A stretch of DNA of 33,614 nt from an uncultured Flavobacteriales bacterium (GCA_937974275.1 CALJIF010000025.1:1-33614); one strand, 5' to 3'; numbered from the stretch's first letter, positions 24,440-32,952 are shown. Made by a program: numbers and translations. Notes: generated by a model not told the origin, from the letters alone.

Positions 24440-25548
24440 TAGCGGATGTATCGGAAGTCGTGATTATTCTTGATGTTCTTCAAACTTTCAACGATGAGTT
24501 GAATAACGTGTTCCACATCATCCTTGTGCACACTTTCAACGGTTGTGTGCATGTAACGCAGTGGTAAGGAAATTAATGCGGAAGGAATACCTCCCGTTGA
24601 ATACGCGAATGCATCAGTGTCTGTACCTGTTGAACGTGATGCTGCTTCACGCTGAAAAGGAATTTTATTTTTTTCGGCAGTGTTGATGATTAAATCGAGC
24701 AGGTTATTGTGAACAGCCGGACCATACGTCAGCGAAGGACCTTTGCCACAAGAAATATCGCCTTGTGCAATTTTATTCATCATCGGGGTTTGAGTATCGT
24801 GCGTAACGTCGGTAACAATAGCCACATTGGCACGAATTGATTCGGTTATCATTTCAGCACCACGCAAGCCAACTTCTTCCTGAACAGCATTAACAATATA
24901 TAAACCGTAAGGAAGTTTGGTGCGACTTTGCTTCAACAAGCGAGCCACCTGTGCTATGATAAATCCACCGATTCTGTTATCGAGTGCACGACCGGTGTAG
25001 TAACGATCATTCAACACCATAAATTCATCTTCGTACGTCACCACACAGCCCACGTGAACACCAAGTTCAGCCACTTCCTTGTCGGATGTGCAGCCCAGAT
25101 CAAGGAAAATATTTTTCAGTGTTGGAGTTTCTTCTTTACCCGGCTCACGCACGTGAATGGCGGGCCAGCCGAACACAGCTTTCACCACACCTTTTTTGGT
25201 GTGAATATTTACGCGCTTGGAAGGTGCGATCTGATGATCAGAACCTCCGTTACGACGTAAATAGACAAAACCATCTTTAGTTATGTAATGCACAAACCAG
25301 GAGATTTCATCGGCGTGCGCTTCAATTACAACTTTATATTTCGCAGTAGGATTAATCACACCAACCACATTGCCGTAGTTATCGGTCATATATTCATCCA
25401 CATACGGACGAATGTAGTTTAGCCACATTTGTTGTCCTTTGCTTTCGAAGCCTGTTGGTGATGGATTATTGATATATCGTGTCAGGAACTCCAGTTCGGC
25501 TTTTCCGACGATACCTGCTTTGCCCGCTTTTTTCTTCACTTTAGACAT
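24439..25548 (-). CDS. M42-family metallo-aminopeptidase
   Basis: This cytoplasmic dinuclear zinc or cobalt peptidase (369 residues) belongs to the M42 family (glutamyl/tetrahedral aminopeptidases). All expected ligands are visible: H78 in EAHADE, D190 in ALDNR, E224/E225 in QEEVG, D247 in VTDVTHD and H334 in MHTTVE. The dodecameric M42 enzymes trim short peptides to free amino acids. It is the first gene of a minus-strand unit that continues with a lipoprotein, the GH3 gene and the LysE-type exporter. Supply of amino acids to those neighbours is an inference. The upstream 116 bases separate it from a divergent lipoprotein gene. I saw no clear promoter on the minus strand there. Confidence 0.95.
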   Translation of the reverse strand: MSKVKKKAGKAGIVGKAELEFLTRYINNPSPTGFESKGQQMWLNYIRPYVDEYMTDNYGNVVGVINPTAKYKVVIEAHADEISWFVHYITKDGFVYLRRNGGSDHQIAPSKRVNIHTKKGVVKAVFGWPAIHVREPGKEETPTLKNIFLDLGCTSDKEVAELGVHVGCVVTYEDEFMVLNDRYYTGRALDNRIGGFIIAQVARLLKQSRTKLPYGLYIVNAVQEEVGLRGAEMITESIRANVAIVTDVTHDTQTPMMNKIAQGDISCGKGPSLTYGPAVHNNLLDLIINTAEKNKIPFQREAASRSTGTDTDAFAYSTGGIPSALISLPLRYMHTTVESVHKDDVEHVIQLIVESLKNIKNNHDFRYIR

Positions 25549-25596
25549 GATTTTCCAATTTTCGCTAAGTTAAGCAATGCAGGTAATTTTTGCCGA

Positions 25597-25628
25597 TTTT
25601 GTGTAATAATTGCCTTGAATTAACCTTG
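25597..25628 (+). promoter_or_regulatory. Possible promoter for the small lipoprotein/protease pair
   Basis: TTTTG (25597-25601) is followed after 19 bases by TAacCTTG (25621-25628), one base off the -7 consensus. A start near 25635 would give a leader of about 30 bases to ATG 25665. Confidence 0.4.
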
Positions 25629-25664
25629 GGTTGTATATGCAGATGTTAATGGTAAATTTAGCTT

Positions 25665-26102
25665 ATGAATAAAATCGGATCATTCGCACTTGTTTTCGTT
25701 CTGGGGCTTGCGATCATCGGCTGTAAAGGAAAGAAGAACGGAACAGGCGAATCTGCACAAACACCATTGCCTAAAGTGATCATAGATTCTACCTACAAAG
25801 CAGGTTTGAGTACTATAACCATTGACAGCAGTAGCATTTCGGGTAACACGTTACGATTATACGTGAATTATTCGGGAGGATGCAAAAAGCACGATATCGA
25901 TTTAATTTGGACCGGAATTATGGCAAAATCGTTACCGCCGCAGTTACCCATGGCGCTGCGTCACAACAATCACGGAGATGCGTGTCGTCAGGTGGTAAGT
26001 GAGTTTCGGGAATTTGATTTGTCGCCTTTAAAATCGAACGGATACAAAACGATGGTATTAAATATTCAAGGTCATCGTGTAACCTATCAACCAACACCTT
26101 AA
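25665..26102 (+). CDS. Small lipoprotein of unknown function upstream of a T9SS protease
   Basis: The 145-residue protein has a lipoprotein signal ending AIIGC (Cys20). The mature domain is a beta-rich fold with YVNYSGGCKKHDIDLIWTG, then LPMALRHNNHGDACRQVV and a C-terminal EFDLSPLKSNGYKTMVLN; two Cys (in SGGC and DAC) may pair. I recall similar SGGCxxHxFxLxW ... HNxxxDxC domains in small periplasmic proteins of Bacteroidota, but cannot name the family. The protease gene starts 31 bases downstream on the same strand, so cotranscription is likely. A periplasmic inhibitor or chaperone for that protease is possible but untested. Confidence 0.75.
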   Translation: MNKIGSFALVFVLGLAIIGCKGKKNGTGESAQTPLPKVIIDSTYKAGLSTITIDSSSISGNTLRLYVNYSGGCKKHDIDLIWTGIMAKSLPPQLPMALRHNNHGDACRQVVSEFREFDLSPLKSNGYKTMVLNIQGHRVTYQPTP

Positions 26103-26133
26103 CGATTTCGCTCCACAACACTAAATTCAACAC

Positions 26134-28611
26134 ATGAAAAAAATTATTCTTACATCCTGTTTGATTATTACATCGCTTTCTGCTTGGTCCCAGTTGGGAG
26201 AAGGAGGAACACCTTATTCAAATAAATTCGATTATTTTAATAATGAGGTGCCGTTTGTAACGATGCAGCCGTTTAATATTGATTCTGTGCGCAATGCAGC
26301 TGCTTATCAGGATTCGGTGAAAGGACCTTACAAATTCGGTTATAATTATTTTACGAATTTGAATCCCGATAATTCAGGAACATGGAAGGATTTGTCGAAT
26401 GGTGATCGTTACTGGAGAGTAGGTATTACTTGTCCTGAAGCACTATCCATTAACCTTGCGTTTAGCGGAATGGTGATGCCTCATGGAGCGAAGTTGTTTG
26501 TGTATAGTGCGGATAGAAAAGTAGTGATGGGAGCATTTACACGGAATCAAATGAATCCTGACCAAATGTTCGGAACAGAATTGATTCCGGGAGAAGCTGT
26601 TGTTGTAGAATACTATGAACCCGCTGCTGTTAGAGGTCAGGGTTGGTTGAATGTGTTTCGTATTACGCATGGTTTCCGAGGTGTTCAACCTTATTTAAAT
26701 GATATCGGTCGTGGATTTGGCGATGCGGGAAATTGTCATAACAATACGGCATGTCCAGGTGCAGCAGCGTGGGCTGACCAAGTGAGATCCGTTGTGTGTC
26801 TGGTTTCGGGAGGAAGTGAATTTTGTACCGGAGCATTGATCAATAATACATGTAATGATGCTACCCCATATGTGCTAACTGCCGATCACTGCGGAACTGC
26901 AAACGGTTCGTGGGTATTTCGTTTTAACTGGCAATCTGCAACGTGCGCAGATCCTTCCACTAATCCTGCATCGCAGTCGTTAACCGGTGGCACACAACGT
27001 GCTGCTTACGGTGGTTCTGATGTAAGTCTTGTTCAAATCAATCAGGCTATTCCTTCCAATTACAACGTCTATTTTTCAGGTTGGAATCGTGTTAATGCAG
27101 TTGTTGACAGCACCGTTTGTATTCATCATCCATCCGGTGATATTAAAAAAATCAGTTGGGCACGTAACGTAACCATTTCATCTACATACGGTGGAGCCGA
27201 CTGTTGGAGAACTACTCAGTGGACCAGTGGCGTAACAGAACCGGGATCTTCAGGTTCTCCTCTTTACGATCCTAACAGAAGAATCATTGGACAGTTGTAT
27301 GGAGGGCCATCCTATTGTAATGCGCCAACCAATAGTTTAAATGATTATTACGGGAAATTTTCAACTTCATGGACAGGTGGCGGAACCAATGCAACACGCC
27401 TAAGTAACTGGTTAGATGCTTGCAATACCGGTGTTACTGTATTAGATGGTTATGATCCTAATACGCCAACAGTTGCGCTTGATGCGCAGATGAGTTCTGT
27501 GGTTACGCCAAGCGGAACTTACACCAATTGTGGTGCTGCAATTAATGAAGATGTGATTGTGGTACTGCGAAATGCCGGAATGAATACCTTAACTTCTTGT
27601 ACCATTACCTGGCAGTTAGACTCGAACACACCAACAGTTTATAACTGGACAGGATCGCTGAATTCCAATTCCACAACACAGGTGAATCTCGGCAATATCA
27701 CTTTGCCGCTTGGTACTCACACTATAACTGTTGTTGTAAGCAATCCTAACAATGGATCAGATGGTAATACGGCAAATGATCAAACCTCCACAACGTTTAC
27801 GGTTACAACATTGGCGACAGGAACATTGCCTGTACAGGATGGATTCCAGAGTACAACTTTTCCAAGTGCGGGCTGGAGTGTCGTAAATCCGAATAATGAC
27901 GTAACATGGGTACGCACAACTGCCGCAGGTTTTAACAGCAATGCTTCCATGCGAATTGATAATTTTAATAATGATACCGAAGGTACAACAGATGATTTGC
28001 GCACTCCGGTACTTGATTTAACAGCCGCAATTGCACCGATAAACGTAACGTTTGATGTGGCATATGCACGTTACAGTTCTCAGTATTCTGATACGCTGGG
28101 TGTGTATGTTTCCACAGATTGTGGCATTACCTGGACGCAAGTGTTTTTAAAAGGTGGTACAACATTATCCACTGCTCCCGATAATACGAATGCGTTTACA
28201 CCAAATACTAATCAGTGGCGTGCCGAGTCGGTGAGTTTAAATGCATACGCCGGCCAATCGGGCGTTATCGTTGCGTTCCGCGCGCGCGGTGGTTACGGTA
28301 ATTTCTTGTACGTTGATAATATTAATATCACGAGCGGAACTACTTCTATTAATGAGGTTGTTGGGTTGAATGCCGCTGTGTATCCGAATCCGAGCAATGA
28401 CGGTATCTTTACGGTTGATGTTACAGGCGTATTATCCGGAAATGAGGTGATGGAAGTAACGGATGTAACCGGTCGTGTTATTTCCACTACAACTCTTAAT
28501 GGAGTTCAGCGCCAAACGATTGATTTATCGGGTGAAGCGCAAGGTATTTACTTCGTTTCTGTACGCGGTAACAACCAAAACATTCATCGTCGTTTGTTGT
28601 ATGTAAAGTAA
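26134..28611 (+). CDS. T9SS-secreted trypsin-like protease (lysyl endopeptidase-like)
   Basis: The 825-residue protein has a signal peptide (1-19, ending SAWSQ) and an N-terminal pro-region with a beta domain (to about 200). A chymotrypsin-fold S1 peptidase follows, with His252 (LTADHCG), Asp296 (GGSDVSLVQI) and Ser373 in TEPGSSGSPLYD. The surrounding ALINNTCNDATPYVLTADHC and GQLYGGPSYC segments resemble bacterial lysyl endopeptidases; specificity for Lys is inferred. After it come a CARDB-like Ig domain (about 445-560), a jelly-roll adhesin domain (about 565-745) and a type A T9SS sorting domain (VYPNPSNDGIF ... GIYFVSV). It is exported across the outer membrane and probably released or displayed. 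A small lipoprotein precedes it. A hairpin terminator follows. Confidence 0.93.
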   Translation: MKKIILTSCLIITSLSAWSQLGEGGTPYSNKFDYFNNEVPFVTMQPFNIDSVRNAAAYQDSVKGPYKFGYNYFTNLNPDNSGTWKDLSNGDRYWRVGITCPEALSINLAFSGMVMPHGAKLFVYSADRKVVMGAFTRNQMNPDQMFGTELIPGEAVVVEYYEPAAVRGQGWLNVFRITHGFRGVQPYLNDIGRGFGDAGNCHNNTACPGAAAWADQVRSVVCLVSGGSEFCTGALINNTCNDATPYVLTADHCGTANGSWVFRFNWQSATCADPSTNPASQSLTGGTQRAAYGGSDVSLVQINQAIPSNYNVYFSGWNRVNAVVDSTVCIHHPSGDIKKISWARNVTISSTYGGADCWRTTQWTSGVTEPGSSGSPLYDPNRRIIGQLYGGPSYCNAPTNSLNDYYGKFSTSWTGGGTNATRLSNWLDACNTGVTVLDGYDPNTPTVALDAQMSSVVTPSGTYTNCGAAINEDVIVVLRNAGMNTLTSCTITWQLDSNTPTVYNWTGSLNSNSTTQVNLGNITLPLGTHTITVVVSNPNNGSDGNTANDQTSTTFTVTTLATGTLPVQDGFQSTTFPSAGWSVVNPNNDVTWVRTTAAGFNSNASMRIDNFNNDTEGTTDDLRTPVLDLTAAIAPINVTFDVAYARYSSQYSDTLGVYVSTDCGITWTQVFLKGGTTLSTAPDNTNAFTPNTNQWRAESVSLNAYAGQSGVIVAFRARGGYGNFLYVDNINITSGTTSINEVVGLNAAVYPNPSNDGIFTVDVTGVLSGNEVMEVTDVTGRVISTTTLNGVQRQTIDLSGEAQGIYFVSVRGNNQNIHRRLLYVK

Positions 28612-28636
28612 AGCATACAGCACATAAGATTTCAGT

Positions 28637-28672
28637 AAACGGGCTTCGCGATAGTATTCGCGGGCCCGTTTT
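28637..28672 (+). terminator. Hairpin terminator after the secreted protease
   Basis: AAACGGGC (28637-28644) pairs with GCCCGTTT (28664-28671), and the loop holds a further inner stem CGCGA/TCGCG. The T-run is short (four), so termination may be partial. Confidence 0.65.
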
Positions 28673-28698
28673 GCATTAGGTGATTCCGGGGAATTCGC

Positions 28699-28706
28699 TA
28701 TATTTC
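28699..28706 (+). promoter_or_regulatory. Possible -7 box of the TPR/OmpA/mnmD operon
   Basis: TAtaTTTC differs from consensus at its last base. A weak TTAG lies 19 bases upstream. A start near 28713 would give a leader of about 15 bases to ATG 28728. Confidence 0.3.
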
Positions 28707-28727
28707 GGAGGATAAACACATTTTCGT

Positions 28728-29777
28728 ATGATTCGTTTGTTAATTGTAATGACTGCCTTGTGCGGTTCTTTTGTTGTTTTGTCTGCACAAGACACGATCA
28801 AAGCGACCTCGCTACCGGGTGCGCAAGAAGCCGAACAGTTTTATAATAGCGGTACCTTGAAGTTCAACAACAAGCAGTTTGCTGATGCAATGCTGGACTT
28901 TAACAAAGCCATTGAATTCAAGCCGGATTTTGAAAAGGCATATTTCAATCGGGGTTTGACTAAGATTGAGCTGTTGTTGGCGAAAAGTGCGATTGAAGAT
29001 TTTAATAAATCCATTGAACTCAATCCTGCCGCGGATTATGCCTACTTCTATCGTGGAATGGCCAAGAATTCTTTAGGCGATAAAGAAGGAGCAGGAGCCG
29101 ATTTCGATCAGGCAGCACGTATGAACGCCCAGAATGATAAGGCATTCTATCAATCGGGTGTATTGAAATTTGAAAAATCAGATTACAAGGGAGCTATTGA
29201 ATTGTTTGATAAAGCGATTCAAATCAATCAGAAAGAAGCGTATTACTTTAATGATCGTGGCAGCGCGAAACGAATGTTAAAGGATTATGACGGCGCTATC
29301 GCAGATTATCAGAAAGCAATTCAAATTAACCCGGGTTTAGCATTTGTGTATAATAATTTGGGAAGTGCGCGCAAAGAAAAAGGCGATTTGAAAGGTGCTG
29401 TTGAATCGTATACAACTGCGGTTAATATGAAAACGGATTATTACATCGCTTACAATAACCGCGGTGCTGCGAAATTGCAATTGGGTGATTTGGATGGAGC
29501 AATTTCTGATTTCAATCGTGCTATTCAATTGAAGAACGATTATGCTTTTGCGTATGTAAATCGTGCGGCTGTTCGTTACAAGCGCCGCGATTATAAAGGT
29601 GCGGTTGAAGATTGCGATAAAGCTATTCAACTGAACTCAAATTATGCCGACGCGTATTTGAATCGGGGTATTGCGAAAGAAATGTTGCGTGATCCTTCTG
29701 CATGTAACGATTTCAGAAAAGCTGCAGAGCTGGGCGTTGAAGTAGCGCGTAATTATGTTAACGATTGTGAGAATTAA
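28728..29777 (+). CDS. Exported TPR-repeat protein
   Basis: The 349-residue protein has a signal peptide (MIRLLIVMTALCGSFVVLSA, cleaved near Gln21). From residue 34 to nearly the end it consists of nine 34-residue TPR units with no gaps. The consensus AYxNRGxAKxxLGDxxGAIxDFxKAIQLNxxY is best kept in units 4 to 8; the ninth is degenerate. TPR solenoids bind peptides or partner proteins, so this is a periplasmic scaffold. Its stop is 12 bases before the OmpA-type gene, which itself starts with a TPR domain, so the two probably work in one complex. A role in T9SS or cell-envelope assembly is inferred from that neighbour. Partner not visible. Confidence 0.9.
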   Translation: MIRLLIVMTALCGSFVVLSAQDTIKATSLPGAQEAEQFYNSGTLKFNNKQFADAMLDFNKAIEFKPDFEKAYFNRGLTKIELLLAKSAIEDFNKSIELNPAADYAYFYRGMAKNSLGDKEGAGADFDQAARMNAQNDKAFYQSGVLKFEKSDYKGAIELFDKAIQINQKEAYYFNDRGSAKRMLKDYDGAIADYQKAIQINPGLAFVYNNLGSARKEKGDLKGAVESYTTAVNMKTDYYIAYNNRGAAKLQLGDLDGAISDFNRAIQLKNDYAFAYVNRAAVRYKRRDYKGAVEDCDKAIQLNSNYADAYLNRGIAKEMLRDPSACNDFRKAAELGVEVARNYVNDCEN

Positions 29778-29789
29778 TTCAGAGCGACG

Positions 29790-31931
29790 ATGAAGAACTT
29801 ATTTCTATTAGCAGCAACATTACTTTTTGGAACTGCAACTTTCGCACAAACGAACGTAGAGTTTGACGAAAAGAACTTTAACGACCGCAAAGCATTTAAG
29901 GAAGCGAACAAACGTTACGATCGTGGTAATGATTATTATAAACAAGCGAAATCCATTCACGATACTGAATTGAAACGTTTCGTTGGTGAAAATCATTATT
30001 ACCCCAATGGTATCAATGAATTGGGCGGAGCAGGCATGGATCTGTTCAAATTAGCATTGCCCGAATATCTTGCAGCCAATCAGTTTAATCCGAACAGCGC
30101 GACGTGTAATTTTCGAATTGCAGTTTGTTATTATAATATTCCCTCGCAGAAATTAATGGGATTGGCTTATGCGGAAAAGGCGCAGAAGTTAAATCCTTCG
30201 GTTGATCCGGAATTGAATTATATTCTTGGGCGTTTGTATCATTTAAACAGTCGTTGGGACGAAGCTATTGCTGCTTATAAAAGTTATCAGCAAGTGTATA
30301 ACGCAGATCCTGTTAAGAACAAAGACAAGATAGCTGATTGCAATCGCAAGATATCCGAGTGTTTGAACGGTAAAGAGTATGTTAAAAATCCGCAGCGTGT
30401 TTTTATCGATAATCTTGGAGCTACCGTCAATTCTGCAGATCCGGAGTATACGCCAATTATTACGGCTGATGAATCAATGATGTATTTTACTTCACGTCGT
30501 GCAACTTCAACGGGTGGAAAAATGGATATGGATAATCAATTCTTTGAGGATCTGTACATGACGAGTTACGTGAATGGAAAGTGGACTCCGCCTGTTAATA
30601 TGGGTAAACCCGTGAATAGCGAAGATCATGATGCAACCGCAGGAATTTCTCCTGATGGACAACGTTTGTATGTGTATCGTCCCACAAAAGGCGGAGATAT
30701 TTATGAGTGTTTCCTGAAAGGAAATCAGTGGTCGGAACCGGAACGTATGAATAAGAATATTAACTCCGAAGGGCACGAATCATCAGTGTCGTTAAGTTAT
30801 GATGGTAAAAAATTGTATTTCGTAAGTGATAAAGAAGGTACAATCGGTAATCGTGATATCTGGGTGAGCACTATGGATCACAAAGGCAAATGGGGTGAAT
30901 CGAGCAATCTTGGACCAACGATCAATACGATTTATGGTGAAGAAGGTGTATTTATGATGCCTGATGGAAAGACGATGTACTTCAGTTCTCAGGGACACAA
31001 ATCAATGGGTGGTTATGATATTTTTAAAAGTGAATTCAAGGATGGCAAGTGGAGTGAACCGGAGAATTTGGGTTATCCGATTAACGGTCCGGATGACGAC
31101 GTGTTCTTTGTAATTAATGCAAGCGGACGTCACGGCTATTTCGCATCCAACAAGGCTGATGGTCAAGGCGAGAAAGACATTTACAAGATCACATTCCTTG
31201 GGCCTGAAAAACCTTTGGCAACGAGCACTGAAGACAATCTTTTAGCGGGCGTGGCACAACCGGTGAAAACAATTCAGGCGGCACAGCCCGTTGAAATCAA
31301 AACGGCGCAACTGACATTGTTAAAGGGAACAATAACTGATGCGTTTACTAAGAAGCCGGTATCTGCACAAATTGAAATTGTAGATAACGAACGTCGTGAA
31401 GTTGTTGCAACATTTCCGAACAACTCGGTGAGTGGGAAGTATCTCGTGACTTTACCATCCGGGAAAAATTACGGTATTGCGGTTAAAGCAGATGGATATC
31501 TGTTCCATTCCGAAAACTTTGATATTCCTGCCGGTGCAAATTATCAGGAGATCATCAAGGATATTGAACTGAAAAATGTGGCTGTTGGTAGCGTTATTGT
31601 TTTGAAGAATATTTTCTTCGATTTCGATAAATCAACGTTGAAGCCGGAATCATTCATTGAATTGGATCGACTGGTAAAACTGATGCAGGATGTTCCGTCG
31701 TTGCGAATTGAAATTTCGGGACACACGGATAGCAAAGGTGCTGACGATTATAATCAGCGCTTGTCTGAAAGTCGAGCTAAGGCGGTTGTTGAATATTTGG
31801 TGTCTAAAGGCATTAAAGCCGATCGCATGGAGTATAAAGGTTATGGTGAAACACAACCTATCGACAGCAACGATACCGATGCAGGACGTGCCAATAACCG
31901 CCGCACGGAATTCAAGATTATCGGAAAGTAA
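29790..31931 (+). CDS. PorE-like OmpA-family protein (TPR, PD40 propeller, CRD, OmpA-C)
   Basis: The 713-residue protein has a signal peptide (ending ATFAQ, no lipobox Cys). It continues with TPR helices (about 30-190), a PD40/WD40-like propeller (about 195-470, with repeats such as DGQRLYVYRPTKGGDIYE and DGKTMYFSSQGHKSMGGYDI), a carboxypeptidase-regulatory-like Ig domain (about 506-590) and an OmpA C-terminal peptidoglycan-binding domain (about 600-711, GHTDSKGADDYNQRLSESRA, ending ANNRRTEF). This order matches PorE of Porphyromonas gingivalis, which anchors the T9SS to peptidoglycan. Bacteroidota have several paralogues of this layout, so orthology is not proven. The two T9SS cargo genes in this window support presence of a T9SS. 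It lies between the TPR gene and mnmD, with no gap before mnmD. Confidence 0.9.
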   Translation: MKNLFLLAATLLFGTATFAQTNVEFDEKNFNDRKAFKEANKRYDRGNDYYKQAKSIHDTELKRFVGENHYYPNGINELGGAGMDLFKLALPEYLAANQFNPNSATCNFRIAVCYYNIPSQKLMGLAYAEKAQKLNPSVDPELNYILGRLYHLNSRWDEAIAAYKSYQQVYNADPVKNKDKIADCNRKISECLNGKEYVKNPQRVFIDNLGATVNSADPEYTPIITADESMMYFTSRRATSTGGKMDMDNQFFEDLYMTSYVNGKWTPPVNMGKPVNSEDHDATAGISPDGQRLYVYRPTKGGDIYECFLKGNQWSEPERMNKNINSEGHESSVSLSYDGKKLYFVSDKEGTIGNRDIWVSTMDHKGKWGESSNLGPTINTIYGEEGVFMMPDGKTMYFSSQGHKSMGGYDIFKSEFKDGKWSEPENLGYPINGPDDDVFFVINASGRHGYFASNKADGQGEKDIYKITFLGPEKPLATSTEDNLLAGVAQPVKTIQAAQPVEIKTAQLTLLKGTITDAFTKKPVSAQIEIVDNERREVVATFPNNSVSGKYLVTLPSGKNYGIAVKADGYLFHSENFDIPAGANYQEIIKDIELKNVAVGSVIVLKNIFFDFDKSTLKPESFIELDRLVKLMQDVPSLRIEISGHTDSKGADDYNQRLSESRAKAVVEYLVSKGIKADRMEYKGYGETQPIDSNDTDAGRANNRRTEFKIIGK

Positions 31932-32600
31932 ATGGAATCATCCGAACCTGAACTTCGAGTTACGACCGACGGTTCGCATTCATTGTATCATCCTGTAACG
32001 GATCAGTTGTATCATTCGCATCACGGTGCTGTGCAGGAATCGATGCACGTATTTATTAAGCACGGTTACGAATATGCTGCTGAATTAAATGATCATATTC
32101 GAATTCTGGAAATTGGTTTTGGAACAGGACTGAACGCCTTGTTAACGCAACGCGTGGCTGTCGGTAAAACGATTTATTATGAATCGTTGGAGTATTACCC
32201 GATTGCAACAGCGTTGGCGGAGCAATTGAATTATCCGGCAGATGATGCCGAGCGTCGGTTTTTTAATTCCTTGCACAACGCTTCATGGAATATAGCAGAA
32301 TCGGTGTCATCGCATTTTCAATTACATAAACGATTATTACGAATTCAGGATTATGTTCCCGGAGATGCGTCCTTTGATGTCATCTATTTCGATGCGTTTT
32401 CGCCCGGCGCTCAACCCGAGTTGTGGAGTGAGGAAATTTTTCGTGCGATGTACAATAGTTTAAAACGCAACGGTGTTTTAGTCACGTATTGCAGCAAAGG
32501 AGATGTTCGGAGAGCCATGATAGCCGCGGGTTTCGCTGTAGAAAAACTTCCCGGCCCACCCGGTAAGCGCGAAATGTTGAGAGCCATACGAACGAAATAA
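31932..32600 (+). CDS. mnmD: tRNA 5-methylaminomethyl-2-thiouridine(34) methyltransferase MnmD
   Basis: The 222-residue enzyme is the methyltransferase half of MnmC, found as a separate protein (MnmD) in many bacteria. The SAM-binding motif I is LEIGFGTGLNALL, followed by YYESLEYYP. The DUF752 signature IYFDAFSPGAQPELWSEEIF and the end VTYCSKGDVRRAMIAAGFAV, then LPGPPGKREMLRA, are diagnostic. It finishes mnm5s2U34 in the anticodon of tRNAs such as tRNA-Glu(UUC), the very tRNA encoded at 10623-10694. Its ATG directly follows the stop of the OmpA gene, so it is translated from the same mRNA despite the unrelated job. A promoter for the next unit begins one base after its stop. Confidence 0.93.
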   Translation: MESSEPELRVTTDGSHSLYHPVTDQLYHSHHGAVQESMHVFIKHGYEYAAELNDHIRILEIGFGTGLNALLTQRVAVGKTIYYESLEYYPIATALAEQLNYPADDAERRFFNSLHNASWNIAESVSSHFQLHKRLLRIQDYVPGDASFDVIYFDAFSPGAQPELWSEEIFRAMYNSLKRNGVLVTYCSKGDVRRAMIAAGFAVEKLPGPPGKREMLRAIRTK

Positions 32601-32633
32601 TTTGGAGAACAGAAAGAAATTCGTTTACATTTG
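32601..32633 (+). promoter_or_regulatory. Promoter of the cobalamin riboswitch/btuB unit
   Basis: TTTG (32601-32604) and TAcaTTTG (32626-32633) are separated by 21 bases, an exact match to the Bacteroidota consensus. The -33 box begins immediately after the mnmD stop codon. Transcription would start near 32640, just before the riboswitch. Confidence 0.7.
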
Positions 32634-32651
32634 CGCGTTCTTTAATTTATC

Positions 32652-32860
32652 GGCATCACCGGAAAAGGTCTGAAACGAAAGTTTCAGTTAATAGGGAATC
32701 GTGTTAAAATCACGAACTGGTGCGCAACTGTAAGTGTCTTATAGGTCTGTGTAATAATCCACTGTCTGCCTGTGGCGGATGGGAAGGAACACAGATGACA
32801 CAAGTCAGGAGACCTGCCTTCGCCGTTATGATCACGCCTTCGCAAGTTGAGGCAGAAATC
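32652..32860 (+). ncRNA. Cobalamin (adenosylcobalamin-type) riboswitch
   Basis: The B12 box AGTCAGGAGACCTGCC is at 32803-32818. Upstream are the other conserved parts: AGGTC (32666-32670) that can pair with GACCT (32811-32815), AATAGGGAATC, and GGTGCGCAACTGTAAGT near 32719-32735. A long variable arm follows with stacked stems GTGTC/GACAC, CTGTGT/ACACAG and CCAC/GTGG. After the box, AGGCAG (32850-32855) can pair with CTGCCT overlapping the B12 box, a candidate switching helix. No rho-independent terminator is evident. Together with the promoter and about 90 bases of leader it fills the 352-base gap before the receptor gene and should lower its expression when vitamin B12 is plentiful. Confidence 0.92.
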
Positions 32861-32952
32861 AAGTGAGATGTTTTATACAATGCCAATTCCGGCGTTGTTG
32901 GTTCATTTTATTTATTTCCCGAAACTTCGTGCGTGATGATGTCACAGACATT

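Noticed and set aside
32929..32952. GTG 32929 as the btuB start
   Set aside because: It adds an acidic stretch (RDDVTD) ahead of the signal peptide; ATG 32953 or 32959 is more natural.
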